A DNA stretch of 64,000 nt from Bacillus cereus (GCF_002584535.1 NZ_NUOT01000002.1:26661-90660); one strand, 5' to 3'; positions 19,708-28,265 are shown, counted from the stretch's first letter. Notes: generated by a model from the sequence alone, not told the origin. Made by a program: numbers and translations.

Positions 19708-19737
19708 ATCATATCAATAGACTTTCTGTATTGTCAA
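19708..19737 (-). promoter_or_regulatory. Likely promoter of the desaturase gene
   Basis: On the minus strand TTGACA (19732-19737), an 18-base spacer and TATGAT (19708-19713) fit sigma-A well. Transcription would start near 19700, giving an mRNA leader of about 180 nt. The rest of the 19522-20118 gap is AT-rich, with no gene seen and the Rieske-gene promoter presumably in its last 150 bp. Confidence 0.6.
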
Positions 19738-20118
19738 TAACTTTTATGACCTAGTAATAAAATGTGGTTGTATTTTCATAATAATATTTTATTTCACCAA
19801 AGGAAAAACATAGATTTCATAAGCTTTTATCCATTATATATATAAATACTTTCACATATACGAAAATCAGCTTCATACAAGAGTAGCTTATATGTGAGCA
19901 TAAATAATCCTTTATAAAATTGGCTATCATTTAAAATATCTTTATGACAAAACACACATTTTAAATTATATTAAAATAACATTTTTATTTTACAAATATT
20001 TAAAACTTATTCTTAACTGTACAGTATCCCTTCTTCTGAAGTAAAAGTAATCTACATGAATTTGATAAAAGTTGGAAAAATTAAGTAGTACATTATTTTA
20101 AAACAGGAGGATCATACG

Positions 20119-21645
20119 ATGGCAAACCATTCATTTCCCAAATTTCCAGAACCATATTGGCGTGACTCTACTTCACTCCCTATTTTCCCCAAGTTATCCG
20201 AAAATATAAAAACAGAAGTCGCGATTATCGGCGCTGGAATTACAGGTATCACAACTGCTTATTTACTTGCAAAAGAGGGCTTGAAAGTTGTGTTAATCGA
20301 TTCTGGAAATATTTTAAATGGAACGACAGGCCATACGACCGCAAAGATTACAGCACAACACGATCTCATTTATGATGAGCTAATTCATCATTTGGGGGCT
20401 GATCAAGCTCGCCTATACTATGAGGCAAATGAAAAAGCATTACAATTTATAAAAGAAACAGTTAAAACAAATAACATTGACTGTGATTTTACTGAAGAAA
20501 ATGCCTACTTATATACAAACTGCAATGACGGATTACGGAAATTAACAAAAGAATACGAAGCTTATAAAAAGCTAAATATTCCTTGTGATTATGTAGAGTC
20601 CATTCCACTTCCGATCTCAGTTCAGGCGGCACTTGTTATGAAAAACCAAGCACAATTCCATCCTCTTCATTATTTAAAAAATCTAGTAGAACAGTTTATT
20701 GAAGCAGGTGGAACAATCTATGAACAAACCACTGCAATTGATATCGAAAAAGGTTTCTATCCACAAGTCATTACAAAAGATAGTCATCGCATTACATGTG
20801 GATATGTCGTTTCCTGTTCCCATTTTCCTTTCTATGATGCGAACAGCTTTTTCTTCGCAAGAATGTATGCAGAGCGTTCCTATGTTCTAGCAATCAAAGC
20901 GAAAAAAGATTATCTCGGAGGCATGTATTTAAGCATAGACAACCCTACACGCTCCTTACGCTACACAACAATGAATGGAGAAAAACTTATTCTTGTTGGT
21001 GGTGAAAGCCATAAAACAGGACAAGGAATCAATACAATGCTTCATTATGAAGCACTGTACTCTTTCGCAGAAGAAACATTTGGAATAGATGAAATTCCTT
21101 ATAGATGGTCCACACAAGACTTAATTACTCTAGATAAACTTCCTTACATTGGGCATATCAATGAAAGGAATCCAAACATATTTGTTGCAACAGGCTATCG
21201 GAAATGGGGGATGACAACGGGAACTGCTGCAGCGCAGCTATTAAAAGCCTCGATTACAAAAACAGATAGTCCCTACAAAGAACTCTTTGCTCCATCACGA
21301 TTCCATGCAGATTCAGATATAAAAACATTTGTTTCTCAAAATCTTGATGTGGCAAAACATTTAATTGAAGGAAAGCTAGAGTTTGCTTTGCGTAAACCAG
21401 AAGACCTTGAAAATGGCGAGGGTGCCGTTGTAAGAGTAAACGGAAAACGGGCAGGTGCTTATAAAGATGATGAAGGAAAACTACATATTGTTGATACGAC
21501 ATGTACACACCTTGGCTGTGAAGTAGAATGGAACGACGGTGATTGTACGTGGGATTGTCCTTGTCACGGATCACGTTTTTCAATTGAAGGAGATGTGATT
21601 GAAGGGCCTGCGGATAAGCCATTAAAACGGGTTGATGGAGAATAA
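20119..21645 (+). CDS. FAD-dependent oxidoreductase with C-terminal Rieske domain (YhfW-like)
   Basis: 508 aa. The N-terminal about 370 residues form a DAO-type FAD domain: VAIIGAGITGITTAYLLAKEGLKVVLID (about 35-62) is the ADP-binding beta-alpha-beta unit, and YIGHINERNPNIFVATGYRKWGMT is the C-terminal FAD contact. Residues about 415-505 are a Rieske [2Fe-2S] domain with both motifs, CTHLGCEV and CPCHGSRFS. This architecture matches Bacillus YhfW. Electron transfer from the FAD site to the cluster is expected; substrate and partner are unknown. AGGAGG ribosome site; single gene with its own terminator. Confidence 0.9.
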   Translation: MANHSFPKFPEPYWRDSTSLPIFPKLSENIKTEVAIIGAGITGITTAYLLAKEGLKVVLIDSGNILNGTTGHTTAKITAQHDLIYDELIHHLGADQARLYYEANEKALQFIKETVKTNNIDCDFTEENAYLYTNCNDGLRKLTKEYEAYKKLNIPCDYVESIPLPISVQAALVMKNQAQFHPLHYLKNLVEQFIEAGGTIYEQTTAIDIEKGFYPQVITKDSHRITCGYVVSCSHFPFYDANSFFFARMYAERSYVLAIKAKKDYLGGMYLSIDNPTRSLRYTTMNGEKLILVGGESHKTGQGINTMLHYEALYSFAEETFGIDEIPYRWSTQDLITLDKLPYIGHINERNPNIFVATGYRKWGMTTGTAAAQLLKASITKTDSPYKELFAPSRFHADSDIKTFVSQNLDVAKHLIEGKLEFALRKPEDLENGEGAVVRVNGKRAGAYKDDEGKLHIVDTTCTHLGCEVEWNDGDCTWDCPCHGSRFSIEGDVIEGPADKPLKRVDGE

Positions 21646-21659
21646 ATTCCTGTAAGCTA

Positions 21660-21706
21660 AAATTGACTCATACAGAAAAACGCTTCTTTTTGTATGAGTC
21701 AATTTA
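21660..21706 (+). terminator. Terminator after the Rieske oxidoreductase gene
   Basis: AAATTGACTCATACA / TGTATGAGTCAATTT, 15-bp stem just after the stop codon, ending in TTTATTAT. Confidence 0.8.
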
Positions 21707-21831
21707 TTATGTAAGTACACTTATTTAGGCGAAACGTACATCAGTGGGGATTTACAGAGCGTTTATCTCCTACCTAATTCTCTAGCTCTCACTTTGTTTT
21801 GACGTATCATCTAAAAAAGCAGCACACCAAA

Positions 21832-22611
21832 TTATCGGTGCTCTGTCCCTCTCTTAAATAATATATCCCTAAATAAATCATTCAACTTCTCAACTTCAAT
21901 GCCCTTTCCCTTTTCAATTTCTTTTACATATTCTTGATAATAAGAAATCTGCTCCTCCAAAAATTCATTTAATAATGTAATTTTCGGGCCAGCATCCAGC
22001 TCGACACCACTTTTTTTCTTTATTAGTAAATCATTAATCTCAGCTAGAAGATTTTGTTTTAACGCCAGTTCATTCATTAACTCCTCAAACTCTACAGGCG
22101 GCAATGTCCCTTTCTCTTCTAACCATTTGCAAGCTAAAATAGGACGTAATACATAGAAGTATTTTTTTAACTTCACACTCTCTTCTTGTAGAAATTCACG
22201 ATAGTTTTTTGAAGCCATATGTAAGTAATGATACATTGTTGCCTTTGGATCAAAATCATCTCCGCTTATTTTTTGTAAACGTTCTGGAAGATCCGAGTTC
22301 TTAGAGTAAAAGATTGGCGAACGGATCCACTCTAATAATGCAGGATTTGATTTTGCAAATAGCTGCAAGGCTTTTCGAATATCCCAGCCACTTATATCCA
22401 ATGCATCACTAATTGGATATTCAATGACATCACGCTTCTCATTAATAGATAAATACCAATCTACTTGATGAATATATACAAATCTAACATCATAGTCACT
22501 ATCTTTCGACGGAAATCCCCATGCCCGGCTTCCAGATTCTACTGCAAATAAAATGTTCACATCGTTCTCTTTCTCGATTTTCTCTAATTCCAATTGAATT
22601 TTATCTCTCAT
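21832..22611 (-). CDS. YcgL-type nucleotidyltransferase superfamily protein
   Basis: 259 aa from the ATG at 22611, which follows TGAGGGTG; the frame extends 15 codons further up without a site. The N-terminal motif VESGSRAWGFPSKDSDYDVRFVY (about 23-45) is the GS-x(n)-DxDxR core of the Pol-beta nucleotidyltransferase fold, with both metal-binding Asp present. The rest is helical, as in PF10127/YcgL proteins. Family members are predicted nucleotidyltransferases of unknown substrate. It lies 111 bp downstream of a double P-loop NTPase gene and may be cotranscribed with it. Confidence 0.8.
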   Translation of the reverse strand: MRDKIQLELEKIEKENDVNILFAVESGSRAWGFPSKDSDYDVRFVYIHQVDWYLSINEKRDVIEYPISDALDISGWDIRKALQLFAKSNPALLEWIRSPIFYSKNSDLPERLQKISGDDFDPKATMYHYLHMASKNYREFLQEESVKLKKYFYVLRPILACKWLEEKGTLPPVEFEELMNELALKQNLLAEINDLLIKKKSGVELDAGPKITLLNEFLEEQISYYQEYVKEIEKGKGIEVEKLNDLFRDILFKRGTEHR

Positions 22612-22722
22612 ATGTATCACCCTCATATTCTGATCATTTCCCTGGAAATTCGACAACTATAATACTAATTCTACTACATTTCAAAACAGCTGTCAGGAAT
22701 TTCCTTACAGCCCAAAACTTTC

Positions 22723-23832
22723 CTACTTTTGTTTCTGAGTATCAACCTCTGCAAGTCGCTCAAATTCTCTTTGTATTTCTTTTTTATATTCCTCTACCTT
22801 TGAAAAGTCCATAGCAGCAATATAAATCCGCTCTAACTTATCTCGTACTGCTTTTGCTTTTGCCAAGAAGGACATCGCCTCATTCATTTTTGTTTTATAT
22901 TGAATCGAAACATTGCGAATTTCTGTAGCATATTTTTCATCTGTTCCGGGATTAACAATGAGATCATACATATCAATAACCTTGTCACCTTCTCGCTCTG
23001 GAAAATACTCATGTGGTGCTGTGCTGTCAAAGATTGCAAATCCCAACTCTCTTACAATAATCATATCTAGACTATTTGGATCAAATCCACAATGATATAC
23101 TTCAACTTCAAAACCTTTTTCTTCTGCTGCCGCTGCTATTTTTTTTAACATCGTAGATTTCCCTGACCCAGGGCGCCCTTTTATAAAGTAACGATGAGGA
23201 ATCCCTTCAGTTAAATTCGGAACAAAATCAACCGCACCTTTTGGTGTCGCTGCTCCTAAGAAACGGTGCTTTACAACCGCCTGCATTCCTTTGTTAGTTG
23301 CAAATAACTTTTGTATAAGCTGATTTGTTACTTCATTCGCTTTTTCAAAATCAATATTATCAATATAAATTTTCTCCCAATCATCGTGTATAGCTAATGC
23401 CTCTTTGAAACAAGCATACGCTGATTGAAAGGCACCGCTGGCTTCCGATATATAACGTGTAATCGCATCTTTATGTTTTCGTAACTTTTCTGAATCCCAA
23501 GCAACGCCTAAGTTTACATATTCTTCTACAACTCCAGGTGTTTTTGGCTCAATGACATGTGGTGCTGTTCCATCTACAATTCCTACTTTTAATTTGGGGA
23601 TAATAACACCATCGATGGATTTGTTATCAGAAGAACAATGCAAAAATTCAATATCATATCCTCTTCCAGTCCACTCATGCCCAATCGCTTTCATCAGTGA
23701 GGATTTCCCTGTCCCTGGACCACCTTTCAAGATGAAAAGCCTTTCCAATCCACTTAAGTTTTCCTCGTATAGACTATAAAAACCTCTAGCTGTATTACCA
23801 CCAGCATAATAATTTAAAATCTTCCCTGTCAC
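22723..23832 (-). CDS. P-loop NTPase with duplicated nucleotide-binding domain
   Basis: 369 aa from a GTG at 23832 with AAAGGAG eight bases upstream. It has two Walker A motifs: LKGGPGTGKSSLMKAIG (about 34-50) and IKGRPGSGKSTMLKKIA (about 213-229). The sequence after each is parallel: YDIEFLHCSSDNKSIDGVIIPKL against FEVEVYHCGFDPNSLDMIIVREL, then VDGTAPHVIEPKTPG against FDSTAPHEYFPEREG, so the protein is an internal duplication. It resembles the uncharacterised PRK06851-type ATPases of Firmicutes. No membrane segment or DNA-binding motif is visible. Function is unknown; the nucleotidyltransferase next door hints at nucleotide or RNA chemistry. Confidence 0.8.
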   Translation of the reverse strand: MTGKILNYYAGGNTARGFYSLYEENLSGLERLFILKGGPGTGKSSLMKAIGHEWTGRGYDIEFLHCSSDNKSIDGVIIPKLKVGIVDGTAPHVIEPKTPGVVEEYVNLGVAWDSEKLRKHKDAITRYISEASGAFQSAYACFKEALAIHDDWEKIYIDNIDFEKANEVTNQLIQKLFATNKGMQAVVKHRFLGAATPKGAVDFVPNLTEGIPHRYFIKGRPGSGKSTMLKKIAAAAEEKGFEVEVYHCGFDPNSLDMIIVRELGFAIFDSTAPHEYFPEREGDKVIDMYDLIVNPGTDEKYATEIRNVSIQYKTKMNEAMSFLAKAKAVRDKLERIYIAAMDFSKVEEYKKEIQREFERLAEVDTQKQK

Positions 23833-24011
23833 TGCACTCACTCCTTTGCAGCAGTTTACTTACATAAACCACCATATGCTGGAATCCTTAGTTGGGTGAA
23901 TACCTATTTTTATTCTTGTAACAAAACGCTTTTTCTTTTCAGCAGCACCATTAAAAATTAAAAATAGTGATGACGCTTTTGCTAGGGCATTCGCGGTTAT
24001 TTTCTAATTCA

Positions 24012-24044
24012 ACAAAAAAGCAGAGATCATCATTGATCTCTGCT
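24012..24044 (-). terminator. Terminator overlapping the end of the PqqD-like gene
   Basis: Minus-strand stem GCAGAGATCA/TGATCTCTGC (24020-24029 with 24034-24043) is followed by TTTTTTG. The four-base loop contains the gene's TGA stop codon, so the last coding codons form one arm. Confidence 0.85.
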
Positions 24045-24410
24045 TCGATATTTTCGATTTAAATTAAGAAAAAACTGTTCAACCCGAGGACGAATCCAGG
24101 CAAAATAGTCTTTATCTTTCTTTTTCGTACAAATAATTTCTTCTCCATCAACCATTCCGACAAGCTCTAGTTCTAACAATTGCCTCGCAAATTCCAAAAT
24201 ATTTACTTCTTCTTTTGGATACTCTTCCTTTAGCTTTTCTTCAATTTCTCCCAATAAAAAGCCGTCACGCATCATTGCAAGTGCATCAATGCAAAGTGGC
24301 GGCATTTCATATTTTTCTCCTGTAATTGTATCTTTTACAATATAATTCTTTTGATCTTTTTGAAATTGAATCGTGTGTAAACATACGGTCGAATTTAATG
24401 TTAGTTCCAT
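24030..24410 (-). CDS. PqqD-like (RRE-fold) small protein
   Basis: 126 aa. Residues about 15-95 have the PqqD/RiPP-recognition-element layout: a beta hairpin ending in YIVKDTITGEKYEMPPLC, a helix IDALAMMRDGFLLGEIEEKL, a helix with EEVNILEFARQLLELELV and a final strand VGMVDGEEI. Such domains bind leader peptides or stand at the N-terminus of putative peptide zinc metalloproteases; the tail (FAWIRPRVEQFFLNL) recalls the linker before the M50 domain in those proteins, which is absent here. No radical SAM, cyclodehydratase or precursor gene is nearby. It could be a free-standing RRE or a gene that lost its protease half. AGAGGTGG ribosome site is good. Confidence 0.65.
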   Translation of the reverse strand: MELTLNSTVCLHTIQFQKDQKNYIVKDTITGEKYEMPPLCIDALAMMRDGFLLGEIEEKLKEEYPKEEVNILEFARQLLELELVGMVDGEEIICTKKKDKDYFAWIRPRVEQFFLNLNRKYRSRDQ

Positions 24411-24634
24411 CGTACCACCTCTGTCATAATATCAACATAGAAAAAAGGATGCATGTGCACCCCTCTTTTTTAATTCACATAAACCCAACTTGTTATAACC
24501 ATTCGTACAAGTAAAAACTACAAACCGGTACATGAGTAATAAAACTTCATGTCGATATTTTCCTCCATTATAAACTAAGTATTTTATAAAAAAAAGCATT
24601 CTTGTAACTTTTCATAAAATGTTTATATTTACAC

Positions 24635-24668
24635 AACAAGAGCACTTTTCTGAAAAGTGCTCTTGTTT
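24635..24668 (-). terminator. Terminator after the dehydrogenase-like gene
   Basis: AACAAGAGCACTTTT / AAAAGTGCTCTTGTT stem with a 4-5-base loop, about 90 bases beyond the minus-strand stop at 24757. T-rich flanks on both sides. Confidence 0.75.
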
Positions 24669-24756
24669 TTAAATTCTATATATTCGGCAAGGTTACTTAG
24701 CTTTTTCCCTGTACCAATATAATAAAGGGAGTGCCCCTTCTTTAACAAATAGTTAA

Positions 24757-26022
24757 TTAGATCCACTTCACTCGCTCATGAAGCAATCCATCTGTAAATG
24801 AATTATCACCTATCACAAAATCGTTCATATAAACACGTAAATATTCACCATATTTGCTTTTTGTATTAAGTAATAATTCCTCAACATAATATGCACCTGG
24901 TGAAAATATATCTAACAGCAGGCTGGACAATCCAGCATAAATGCCACAACCAACCTGAAAATAAGTTGCATTCGTCTTATATTTCTGAAAAACCTCACTA
25001 CTATTCATTACATTATACATATATTTTTCATTGTCTTCATAAACAAGTAACACACCAACTAAATCCTCTCCAGCTATTTCGTCCTCTGCCGGATTAAAAA
25101 CCTTTCGATTCCAATTCCATAATTTATCCACATCATCTAGATTTTTTCGAATTAAATCTGTTGTATATTCATTAATACGGTAAAGGAAACCTACTTCCAT
25201 ATCAAATGTTTTTCCAAGAATAAGAACTTCTTCATGTGGCATTAGACAACCATGAAACTCTTTCTCTCCTAATCTCACCTTATACTCCGAAGCATATACA
25301 TCCTCATAAAAATAGATTGGTCGATGATGACTTACATACATTGGATAACTTAATATCGCTTCATCAAGAAAACGTTCTACAGCCCATGAAGCATAAAGAG
25401 TATTTGGTTTTATAAGATTTTGGTCTGCAAAGAAAGAATAATCATGCTCTATAATATAACATGCTCGTGGTTTTTTCTCTGGTTGTTCTTTCATAAGCTG
25501 TACAACCATCCATTGAACAACACCAGGATTCATTCCTGATCCTATAATAGCTCTTGTGTTTGTAAATTTATTTTTTTCCTTTTCAAATCTCGTATAGCGT
25601 TCCGTAAGCTGAAAACCCATTAAACTATCATCTTGATCAACCTGTTCATCCTCTAAAGCTGAATTTATATAAGAAATTCCTAATTCATTACAACAACTCA
25701 GTATACTAATCGTATCTGCTCCAGAAACGTCGATAACTACACCAGTATCCGTTTGCTGTAAATGCTGTTTAAACAGTACCGAATTTTGAAGATTTATTTC
25801 ATGAAGAAAGAATTTGTCCTTCAAGTTTGGAAATAATTCATCATAATAATTTTTTTCCTTTTGCTTTATATCAACAAGATGAAACTTTAAATCTTTTATC
25901 ACGGAATAAATAGGATCATTGATATTTACCACAGATTGGTTTAACACTGCCAATACTGCTTTAGCTGCTCCACCGCCACTACCAAGTAATGTAATTGAAA
26001 ATGAATGTTTAAGCTGACTCAC
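24757..26022 (-). CDS. Saccharopine dehydrogenase / homospermidine synthase-like protein
   Basis: 421 aa from a GTG with AAAGGAG upstream. The N-terminus (SITLLGSGGGAAKAVLAVL) is a nucleotide-binding Rossmann start, followed by VVIDVSGADTISILSCCNELGISYIN and IIGSGMNPGVVQWMVVQLM, the latter being the (GMNPG) signature shared by saccharopine dehydrogenase-like and homospermidine synthase proteins. The C-terminal half has YYEDVYASEYKVR-type sequence and a helix-rich end. It is probably an NAD(P)-dependent oxidoreductase acting on an amino-acid or polyamine substrate in the cytosol. The exact reaction cannot be assigned, and no neighbour explains it. Confidence 0.65.
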   Translation of the reverse strand: MSQLKHSFSITLLGSGGGAAKAVLAVLNQSVVNINDPIYSVIKDLKFHLVDIKQKEKNYYDELFPNLKDKFFLHEINLQNSVLFKQHLQQTDTGVVIDVSGADTISILSCCNELGISYINSALEDEQVDQDDSLMGFQLTERYTRFEKEKNKFTNTRAIIGSGMNPGVVQWMVVQLMKEQPEKKPRACYIIEHDYSFFADQNLIKPNTLYASWAVERFLDEAILSYPMYVSHHRPIYFYEDVYASEYKVRLGEKEFHGCLMPHEEVLILGKTFDMEVGFLYRINEYTTDLIRKNLDDVDKLWNWNRKVFNPAEDEIAGEDLVGVLLVYEDNEKYMYNVMNSSEVFQKYKTNATYFQVGCGIYAGLSSLLLDIFSPGAYYVEELLLNTKSKYGEYLRVYMNDFVIGDNSFTDGLLHERVKWI

Positions 26023-26237
26023 TTTGAAAACTCCTTTAATATTTAATTAGATAATACATAATTTATTCAATTTTGAAAGGGTAGCTTGGACATAATAAAC
26101 ATGCTCGTACACATTTTTTATTATGAAAATATGCCTTATTAACTCATAACTCTATAAATACAAATTGAAAAAACGACATGCAACCTTTCTTTTTAGGTTG
26201 AAGTACTACTCCCCATCCGAATGGGAAGACAAAAATA

Positions 26238-26279
26238 GGCTTGCTTTTTCTTTTACATGCATAAAAGAAAAAGCAAGCC
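26238..26279 (-). terminator. Strong terminator after the third CotB-like gene
   Basis: 18-bp perfect arms GGCTTGCTTTTTCTTTTA and its complement with a 6-base loop, 12 bases after the stop at 26292; CTATTTTTG follows on the minus strand. Two smaller hairpins (AACCT/AGGTT near 26180 and CCCAT/ATGGG near 26215) lie beyond it. Confidence 0.8.
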
Positions 26280-26291
26280 ATCATAACAAAC

Positions 26292-26960
26292 TTACGGAAA
26301 ATGAACCGATTTTACATGTTGAATATTTAAATATACTTTTTCATCACGCGCCTTGATCAATTCAATATGACCGTCTTCAATTTTTGTCATCTTCCCTATT
26401 TTATTTGAGATCTCTCCTAAATCGAACACCATAATTTTCCCTACTACTTTGATTAGCTGTTCTTCGAATGTTCTAGCTAGTGTAATATTTAATGGATTAA
26501 CTGGAAGTTCATTTTTATTGAGAGCATACGGAATTTGATTTTCTTGATAGGGGATTAACCATTTTAAATGTTTTAAAGAAACATATACTGTTTTGTACAC
26601 GGGGCTATAGAATACTAAATAGTCATTCATAATACTTGTAACATAACCATGAATAGCGTAATCACCAGCTACATAAATCTCCGTAAAGATCCCTTTCGAT
26701 GTACTCAAGACTTTCCTTAGCGAAATTGATGGTGACTCTCTTTTAATAACAGAATCTGTTTCTGGCTTTTGTATTTCGGCCATAGGACTCTCCAAAAATT
26801 TATAATATTGAATATGATATGAAGAAATATAGATATAATCTTTCCCATCATAAATAACGACAATATCATTGCCTACATCAATTAATAATCCTTTAAACCT
26901 TTTCTCACCGATTAATTTAACATAGATATATTCTCCAATATTTTTGCTTAGGTCATTCAT
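26292..26960 (-). CDS. CotB-like protein with three LSM-like repeats
   Basis: 222 aa from the ATG at 26960, behind AAAGGAGGACACAG (the longer frame lacks this). Three divergent copies of the same module are visible: YIYVKLIGEKRFKGLLIDV to YISSYHIQYYK (about 9-52), GIFTEIYVAGDYAIHGYVTS to VYVSLKHLKWL (about 90-135) and LIKVVGKIMVF to VYLNIQHVKSVHF (about 170-220). Each ends in the strand-helix pattern Y-x-H-(I/V/L)-K that closes the modules of the neighbouring CotB-like proteins, though the RGGPE motif is lost. It is probably a spore coat or exosporium component. No convincing sigma-K promoter was found upstream. Confidence 0.6.
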   Translation of the reverse strand: MNDLSKNIGEYIYVKLIGEKRFKGLLIDVGNDIVVIYDGKDYIYISSYHIQYYKFLESPMAEIQKPETDSVIKRESPSISLRKVLSTSKGIFTEIYVAGDYAIHGYVTSIMNDYLVFYSPVYKTVYVSLKHLKWLIPYQENQIPYALNKNELPVNPLNITLARTFEEQLIKVVGKIMVFDLGEISNKIGKMTKIEDGHIELIKARDEKVYLNIQHVKSVHFP

Positions 26961-27129
26961 CTGTGTCCTCCTTTCTACAAATACTAATTTTGACAATATC
27001 GCTAAAAATAAGATTGATTATGACCTATTTACAGCACACATTGCTTTTTCATATTTCTAATGACGGAATACAAACATGATCCATTTCTCACAAAAAATGT
27101 GCGGGACATGTAACCAATATTATAAGAAA

Positions 27130-27171
27130 AAACAAGACCTATTGAGCAGTCTCCATTCTCGACCCTTGTTT
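27130..27171 (-). terminator. Terminator after the second CotB-like gene
   Basis: Minus strand: AAACAAG and CTTGTTT arms around a loop of about 28 bases (which has its own GAG/CTC pairing), followed by TTTTTTC. Confidence 0.55.
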
Positions 27172-27198
27172 CCATATGCCCCTTCTTATTTTTAATAA

Positions 27199-27651
27199 TT
27201 AATTTTCTTCTTCATTTTTCTTATTTTTAGTAATTTGATTTACATTTTTAATGTGAAATGTAACAATATAAATCACTTCATCGCGGTTCACTAATGTAAT
27301 ATATTCATCATTCACTTCACTTAATATACCTTCAACACTTTCTGGACCACCACGATTAATTTTTACCCACTTATGCTTCAAAGTAGCAAGTATATCTTGA
27401 AAAGCTTGCCCCGTCACATATGGCTGCTCGATAAAGCTAGCGGCAACACCTAGTTCTTTTGCTTTATTTATCACGCTTTTAACATGCTCTTGTTGATAAT
27501 AAACAACTTCACCCGTATTGGCTTGAAGAACAAGATAGTCATCTCCAACCGCTAACAACACACCAGTTCGACTCTCTGGTCCGCCGAGGTTCACTTTTAC
27601 TCCTTGATACACCAAGCCTTTAATTTGATTGAAAGGCTGTATATTTTTCAA
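27199..27651 (-). CDS. cotB: CotB-like spore coat protein (second copy)
   Basis: 150 aa from a TTG at 27651 with AAAGGAGG seven bases upstream. The longer ATG frame (from 27759) would overlap the previous gene by 71 bases and its extra residues are low-complexity polar sequence, so the TTG is preferred. Two CotB modules: VKVNLGGPESRTGVLLAV to VYYQQEHVKSV (about 15-60) and VKINRGGPESVEGILSEV to YIVTFHIKNV (about 93-138). The (R/L)GGPES motif and the closing H-(V/I)-K match B. subtilis CotB's N-terminal region; the Ser-rich C-terminus of CotB is absent. It follows the first copy by 37 bp and is surely cotranscribed. Confidence 0.8.
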   Translation of the reverse strand: MKNIQPFNQIKGLVYQGVKVNLGGPESRTGVLLAVGDDYLVLQANTGEVVYYQQEHVKSVINKAKELGVAASFIEQPYVTGQAFQDILATLKHKWVKINRGGPESVEGILSEVNDEYITLVNRDEVIYIVTFHIKNVNQITKNKKNEEEN

Positions 27652-27688
27652 TTCCACTCCTCCTTTTCCTCTTTTTCCTTCTTTATCA

Positions 27689-28195
27689 TTATCGGTTTCG
27701 ACTCGACTGTCTTGTTGCTCTTGCTCTATATTGTTGATTATTTGATTGATTATCTTCATCCTCTTCTGCTTGTACTTGTAAACCGTAATTTATGCTTTTA
27801 ATATGATAATGAGCAATCTGTACAACTTCCTCTTTTACGATTAATGTTACAAATTCACAAGATACATCTTGTAAAATCCCTTCAATTTTTTCAGGACCAC
27901 CGCGATTAATTTTCACCCAACGATATTTTAAGTTTTGGAGTAAGCCGTGAAAATCATCACTTTCTACAAATGTTGGTAAACTTACAATTTCCACACCGCT
28001 CTCCTTTACATTCCTTGTAATACTTTTAATATGCTCTAACTGATAATAGAAAACCGTTCCACTTTCACTTAACAAGACAAAGTAATCAGAATAAACCGAA
28101 ACCACTGTACCTTTTTGGGACTCTGGTCCACCTCGATTCACTCTAACACTCTCTCCAATCAATCCATACAGCAAATCACTACTAAGCTCGCTCAT
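27689..28195 (-). CDS. cotB: CotB-like spore coat protein (first copy)
   Basis: 168 aa from the ATG at 28195, preceded by AAAGGAG. Two CotB modules: VRVNRGGPESQKGTVVSV to FYYQLEHIKSI (about 16-60) and VKINRGGPEKIEGILQDV to QIAHYHIKSI (about 92-138), then an acidic and Gln/Asn/Arg-rich tail (EEDEDNQSNNQQY, RATRQSSRNR). CotB is a late coat protein of the spore surface in B. subtilis; B. cereus-group genomes carry several shorter homologues. A sequence with both sigma-K elements lies 42-70 bp upstream, so expression in the mother cell late in sporulation is expected. Confidence 0.85.
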   Translation of the reverse strand: MSELSSDLLYGLIGESVRVNRGGPESQKGTVVSVYSDYFVLLSESGTVFYYQLEHIKSITRNVKESGVEIVSLPTFVESDDFHGLLQNLKYRWVKINRGGPEKIEGILQDVSCEFVTLIVKEEVVQIAHYHIKSINYGLQVQAEEDEDNQSNNQQYRARATRQSSRNR

Positions 28196-28236
28196 GAGAA
28201 AACTCCTTTCATTCATTTATAAGTCGTTTGCACTGA

Positions 28237-28265
28237 TAGTATATGTATCTGTACATGTTACGTTC
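28237..28265 (-). promoter_or_regulatory. Putative sigma-K promoter of the cotB pair
   Basis: On the minus strand GAAC (28262-28265), a 16-base spacer and CATATACTA (28237-28245) match the sigma-K consensus AC-N16/17-CATANNNTA. The spacing to the start codon at 28195 leaves room for a short leader. Confidence 0.65.

Noticed and set aside
26961-27060. Sigma-K promoter before the third CotB-like gene
   Set aside because: CATAATCAA is close to the -10 consensus, but no AC element lies at the right spacing.
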